Assembly: GCA_947624715.1 (NCBI GenBank)
Contig: CANQLO010000035.1
Location: forward strand, 1 to 17,041
Length of the DNA stretch: 17,041 nucleotides
Direction of reading: 5' to 3'
Origin: an uncultured Clostridia bacterium
Lineage (GTDB): Bacteria > Bacillota_A > Clostridia > TANB77 > CAG-508
Part shown: positions 14,573-17,041 of the stretch, piece after piece
Position numbering within the stretch: position 1 is the stretch's first letter
Layout of the letters: each line of letters begins with the position of its first letter
Notes under the pieces: model-generated
The model's input: only the letters and a program-made list of their open reading frames with translations
Databases searched by the model: none
Told to the model about the DNA's origin: nothing
Program-made: the position numbers and the translations under genes

Positions 14573-14593
14573 TTTAATAATTGGAGGGATAGT

Positions 14594-15838
14594 ATGAAAA
14601 GAAAATTTCTTATAATAAATATAATTTTAATTATTATTTTTTCAAGTATTTTTGCTTGTTATGCTACTAGTGCAGTTCCAGTATGGGCACCCGCTTCATC
14701 AAATCTTGTTGGATATAGCTCACAAAACTCTACTAATGTGACTAATGCACCAGTTCAAGACAATCCATTAAAATTGACTTGTGGTGGAGCTGTTTTAATT
14801 GAGCAAAATTCTGGTACAGTTTTATATGATTACAATATGCATGAAAAATTAAGACCTGCTTCTGTTACAAAAGTAATGACAATACTTCTTATTATGGAAG
14901 CATTAGATTCTGGAAAAATAGCTTTAACAGATAAGGTTCCTTGTAGTGAAAACGCAAATTCTATGGGTGGTTCTCAAATATGGCTTGATACTCGTGAAGA
15001 ACTTACTGTAGATGAAATGCTAAAGGCAATTTGCGTAGTTTCGGCAAATGACTGTACAGTTGCTATGGCTGAGTTTTTGGAGGGTTCAGAAGAAGCTTTT
15101 GTAATGAAAATGAATGAAAAAGCAAAAGTCCTAGGAATGAATGATACTACTTTTAAAAATTGTCATGGTATTGATGAAGATGGTCATTTAACATCTCCTT
15201 ATGATATTGCACTTATGTCAAGAGAACTTTTAACTAAACATCCTGCTATAACTAAATATACTACAATTTATATGGATAGTTTGAGAGATGGTAAATCACA
15301 ATTAGTAAATACAAACAAACTTGTTAGAAATTATGAAGGTTGCACCGGGCTTAAAACTGGCTCTACTTCTGTTGCACTTTTTAACTTATCAGCATCTGCA
15401 ACTAGAAATGATCTATCTTTAATTGCTGTTATTATGAAAGGCGAAACAAGTGCCGTAAGATTTGCAGAAGCAAGAAAATTGCTTGATTATGGATTTAGCA
15501 ATTATCAGTATAAAGCTTTAGCTTCTATAAATGAAGTTGTTGGAATGTGTAATGTTGGTAAGGGGTTAAAAAATACAACCGAAGCGGTATTTAAAGAAGA
15601 TTTTGGATTAATACTTCCTAAGTCTAATTCTCAAAATATTGAACAAACTGTTGAAATTTATAATAATGTATCTGCACCAATAACAACTGGTCAAAAAATT
15701 GGCGAGGTAACTTTTACATCTGATGGAAATGTTCTTGCAACAGTTGACCTAATTGCCAATGAAGATATTGATAAATATGGTATTGCTACAATGACAAGAA
15801 AAATATTTACAGATTGGTTTAGTATGCTGAGGGTATGA
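14594..15838 (+). CDS. dacF: D-alanyl-D-alanine carboxypeptidase, DacF-like (low-molecular-weight penicillin-binding protein)
   Basis: Serine peptidase of family S11 that removes the terminal D-Ala of peptidoglycan stem peptides, limiting cross-linking. All three penicillin-binding motifs are present: S90-V-T-K93 with the catalytic serine, S150-A-N152, and K254-T-G256. A signal peptide covers about residues 1-27 (ending ACYATSA), a Ser/Asn-rich linker follows to about 58, and a PBP5-like C-terminal beta domain ends in FTDWFSMLRV, probably an amphipathic membrane anchor. At 414 residues the length is typical for DacF/DacA proteins. In spore formers DacF acts on the cortex; the subgroup here is inferred from general resemblance, and DacA/DacB cannot be excluded. 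The ATG at 14594 has GGAGGG with 5-base spacing. A terminator follows and the gene appears monocistronic. Confidence 0.93.
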   Translation: MKRKFLIINIILIIIFSSIFACYATSAVPVWAPASSNLVGYSSQNSTNVTNAPVQDNPLKLTCGGAVLIEQNSGTVLYDYNMHEKLRPASVTKVMTILLIMEALDSGKIALTDKVPCSENANSMGGSQIWLDTREELTVDEMLKAICVVSANDCTVAMAEFLEGSEEAFVMKMNEKAKVLGMNDTTFKNCHGIDEDGHLTSPYDIALMSRELLTKHPAITKYTTIYMDSLRDGKSQLVNTNKLVRNYEGCTGLKTGSTSVALFNLSASATRNDLSLIAVIMKGETSAVRFAEARKLLDYGFSNYQYKALASINEVVGMCNVGKGLKNTTEAVFKEDFGLILPKSNSQNIEQTVEIYNNVSAPITTGQKIGEVTFTSDGNVLATVDLIANEDIDKYGIATMTRKIFTDWFSMLRV

Positions 15839-15854
15839 TATATATTTTTTATAC

Positions 15855-15896
15855 AAAAAGAGGAAACTCATTGTTTAGAGTCACCTCTTTTTATTT
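15855..15896 (+). terminator. intrinsic terminator of the DacF-like gene
   Basis: AAAAAGAGG (15855-15863) pairs with CCTCTTTTT (15884-15892), with an inner ACTC/GAGT pairing and an 8-base loop, then ATTTT. It starts 17 bases after the stop codon. Confidence 0.85.
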
Positions 15897-15918
15897 TACA
15901 CATACTAAATAAGAATTT

Positions 15919-16261
15919 TTATAAAGTATTTTTTCTATTGATTAAATATTCCTTATTAAATTCTTTCTTTTTATTTACAACTATTTCTAAAGCATCGCTA
16001 ATATGGTAGAAACCACATGCATTTTTCTTATCTTCAGTAAGTTTAAATTTGTTTTTTATTTTTTTATGTAATATAGCAATCCTGTCATTATTATCAAATA
16101 GTAATATTCTTACTGCCGTCCTTATTTTTGGAGATATTTCTATAGTAAATCTTAATACGATTTCTAATTAAATTTCTAAATCATTTATTGTCATATCTTT
16201 AGTACCAATATACATCTTCATAGGTCATTACTTTTTGTTGTTCTTTGTTATTTTGTACCAT
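15919..16261 (-). pseudogene. decayed reading frame, family not recognised
   Basis: This fills most of the 555-base stretch between the DacF-like gene and the sugar dehydrogenase. From 16167 to 15922 the minus strand is open for about 82 codons (LEIVLRFTIEIS, then PKIRTAVRILLFDNNDRIAI, CGFYHISDALEIVVNKKK), which chance rarely allows at this base composition. Upstream, the same frame continues beyond one TAA (16168-16170) to MKMYIGTKDMTINDLEI at 16221. A neighbouring frame starts ATG at 16261 (MVQNNKEQQKVMTYEDVYWY) and ends where the first can take over, implying a frameshift. So two lesions would reconnect a protein of about 114 residues. The block RTAVRILLFDNNDRIAILHK recalls the N-terminal strand of Nudix hydrolases, but no Nudix box is present. 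Called a remnant, not a working gene. Confidence 0.45.
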
Positions 16262-16338
16262 ATATACCTAATTTTTTTTTTTAATATTATCTTTGAAATA
16301 GATTTATGACTATTTTTTATATAATTGCCTTTGAAGTG

Positions 16339-16385
16339 AAAAAATAGACTATTCATAATATAAAATGGTTAGCCTATTTTTTTTA
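16339..16385. terminator. intrinsic terminator of the nucleotide-sugar dehydrogenase gene
   Basis: AAAAAATAG-A-CTA (16339-16351) pairs with TAG-C-CTATTTTTT (16370-16382), one mismatch, T runs on both sides. On the minus strand it follows the gene's stop codon at 16394 by about 10 bases. Confidence 0.7.
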
Positions 16386-16393
16386 CATATTCT

Positions 16394-17041
16394 TTATAGA
16401 TTCCAATAATAATCAATTTTACCTTTTAATTTATCTCTAAAACTATCTCCTATTTCTATAATTCTAGATTTGTCTTTAAATTTTTCCTTTATATTTTCAA
16501 TATTTAGTTCTTTAAATTGTTGATGTGAAACACCTAGTATAATTAAATCAACATTTTTTACTTCATCAAGTTTAGCAAAATTAAAAAGATTTTTATTTTT
16601 TTCTTCAACTTCAACACTATCAACAACAATAACATCATTTTGTTTGTTTAAACTTAATTTATTTGCAATTTCTATAATTTTACTATTTCTAGTATCAGTA
16701 GTATCTTTTTTATAGGTTATTCCTAAAATAAGTATTTTTCTAATTCCTTTTATTTCTTCTAGTAATTCATTAGTTTTAAGAACTATTAAATTAGTCATAT
16801 TTTCATTTATTTTTCTAGCTGTTTTTACTATATCACTATTCAATTTTAATTGTTCAGCTAAATAAATATAATAATATGGATCTATTCCTATGCAATGTCC
16901 TCCTACCAACCCTGGATAGCATTTATAGAAATTCCATTTTGTAGATGCTCCTTTAATTACCTCGTAAATATCAATATTTTCTTTTTTACAGATAAAACTA
17001 AATTCATTCATTAAAGCAATATTTAAATCTCTTTGAGTATT
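16394..17041 (-). CDS. UDP-sugar dehydrogenase of the WecC/TviB/WbpA group, 5' part outside the window
   Basis: Oxidises the C6 of a UDP-N-acetyl-hexosamine (or UDP-glucose) to the uronic acid with two NAD, supplying sugars for capsule or exopolysaccharide. The visible part is 215 codons. It enters from the right edge as NTQRDLNIALMNEFSFICKK, a signature of the UDP-HexNAc dehydrogenase branch rather than Ugd, so the ATG at 17011 is internal and not the start. The active-site cysteine is in PGLVGGHCIGIDPYYY, and the C-terminal NAD/UDP-binding domain follows with ILGITYKKDTTDTRNSKIIE. The missing N-terminal Rossmann domain lies beyond the window. The exact substrate cannot be read from this part. 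Neighbours inside the window give no other capsule genes, so a cluster, if present, continues to the right. Confidence 0.92.
   Translation of the reverse strand, partial: NTQRDLNIALMNEFSFICKKENIDIYEVIKGASTKWNFYKCYPGLVGGHCIGIDPYYYIYLAEQLKLNSDIVKTARKINENMTNLIVLKTNELLEEIKGIRKILILGITYKKDTTDTRNSKIIEIANKLSLNKQNDVIVVDSVEVEEKNKNLFNFAKLDEVKNVDLIILGVSHQQFKELNIENIKEKFKDKSRIIEIGDSFRDKLKGKIDYYWNL

Noticed and set aside
1..17041. CRISPR arrays, tRNA genes, insertion sequences, integrases or phage genes
   Set aside because: Read on both strands; no regularly spaced repeats, transposase or integrase frames, or tRNA cloverleaf were recognised.

Overview
The window is AT-rich (roughly 28-30% G+C in most genes). 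Gene content points to the Clostridia or a close low-GC Firmicutes relative: a class A RNase P RNA, a der-plsY-gpsA operon, a sporulation-type (DacF-like) D-Ala-D-Ala carboxypeptidase, AGGAGG-type ribosome sites and TTGACA/TATAAT promoters with 17-bp spacers. The species cannot be fixed from the sequence. Most of the window is ordinary housekeeping DNA; no new multi-gene system is evident.

Layout: (1) 1-2270, minus strand: RNase P RNA with its own promoter, a Fic protein starting only 24 bases after the RNA, then phosphate acetyltransferase. (2) 2337-4556, minus: the RNA-binding protein Tex, split by a frameshift just before its S1 domain. (3) 4576-8712, minus: one operon for ribosome assembly and membrane lipid (der, plsY, gpsA), ending in an unrecognised single-pass exported protein and a good terminator. 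(4) 8771-12233, minus: two tandem, overlapping polytopic membrane proteins of the GT-C/PTPS-related kind. (5) 12238-12508, minus: a 58-residue membrane microprotein with an exact consensus promoter and a private terminator. (6) 12643-13335, plus: a short membrane-anchored VanW-domain protein. (7) 13350-14480, minus: a SUMF1/C-type-lectin-fold protein of clearly higher G+C content, resembling targets of diversity-generating retroelements. (8) 14594-15896, plus: DacF-like carboxypeptidase. (9) 15919-16261: a decayed reading frame. (10) 16339-17041, minus: the C-terminal two thirds or so of a nucleotide-sugar dehydrogenase that runs off the right edge.

Envelope work is the common theme: phospholipid initiation (GpsA makes glycerol-3-phosphate, PlsY acylates it), peptidoglycan trimming (DacF-like), possible cell-wall glycosylation (GT-C pair), a VanW protein and a uronic-acid nucleotide-sugar enzyme. 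The parts most worth a second look are the accessory items: the SUMF1/lectin-fold protein, the microprotein, the Fic protein lacking its catalytic histidine, and the frameshifted tex.
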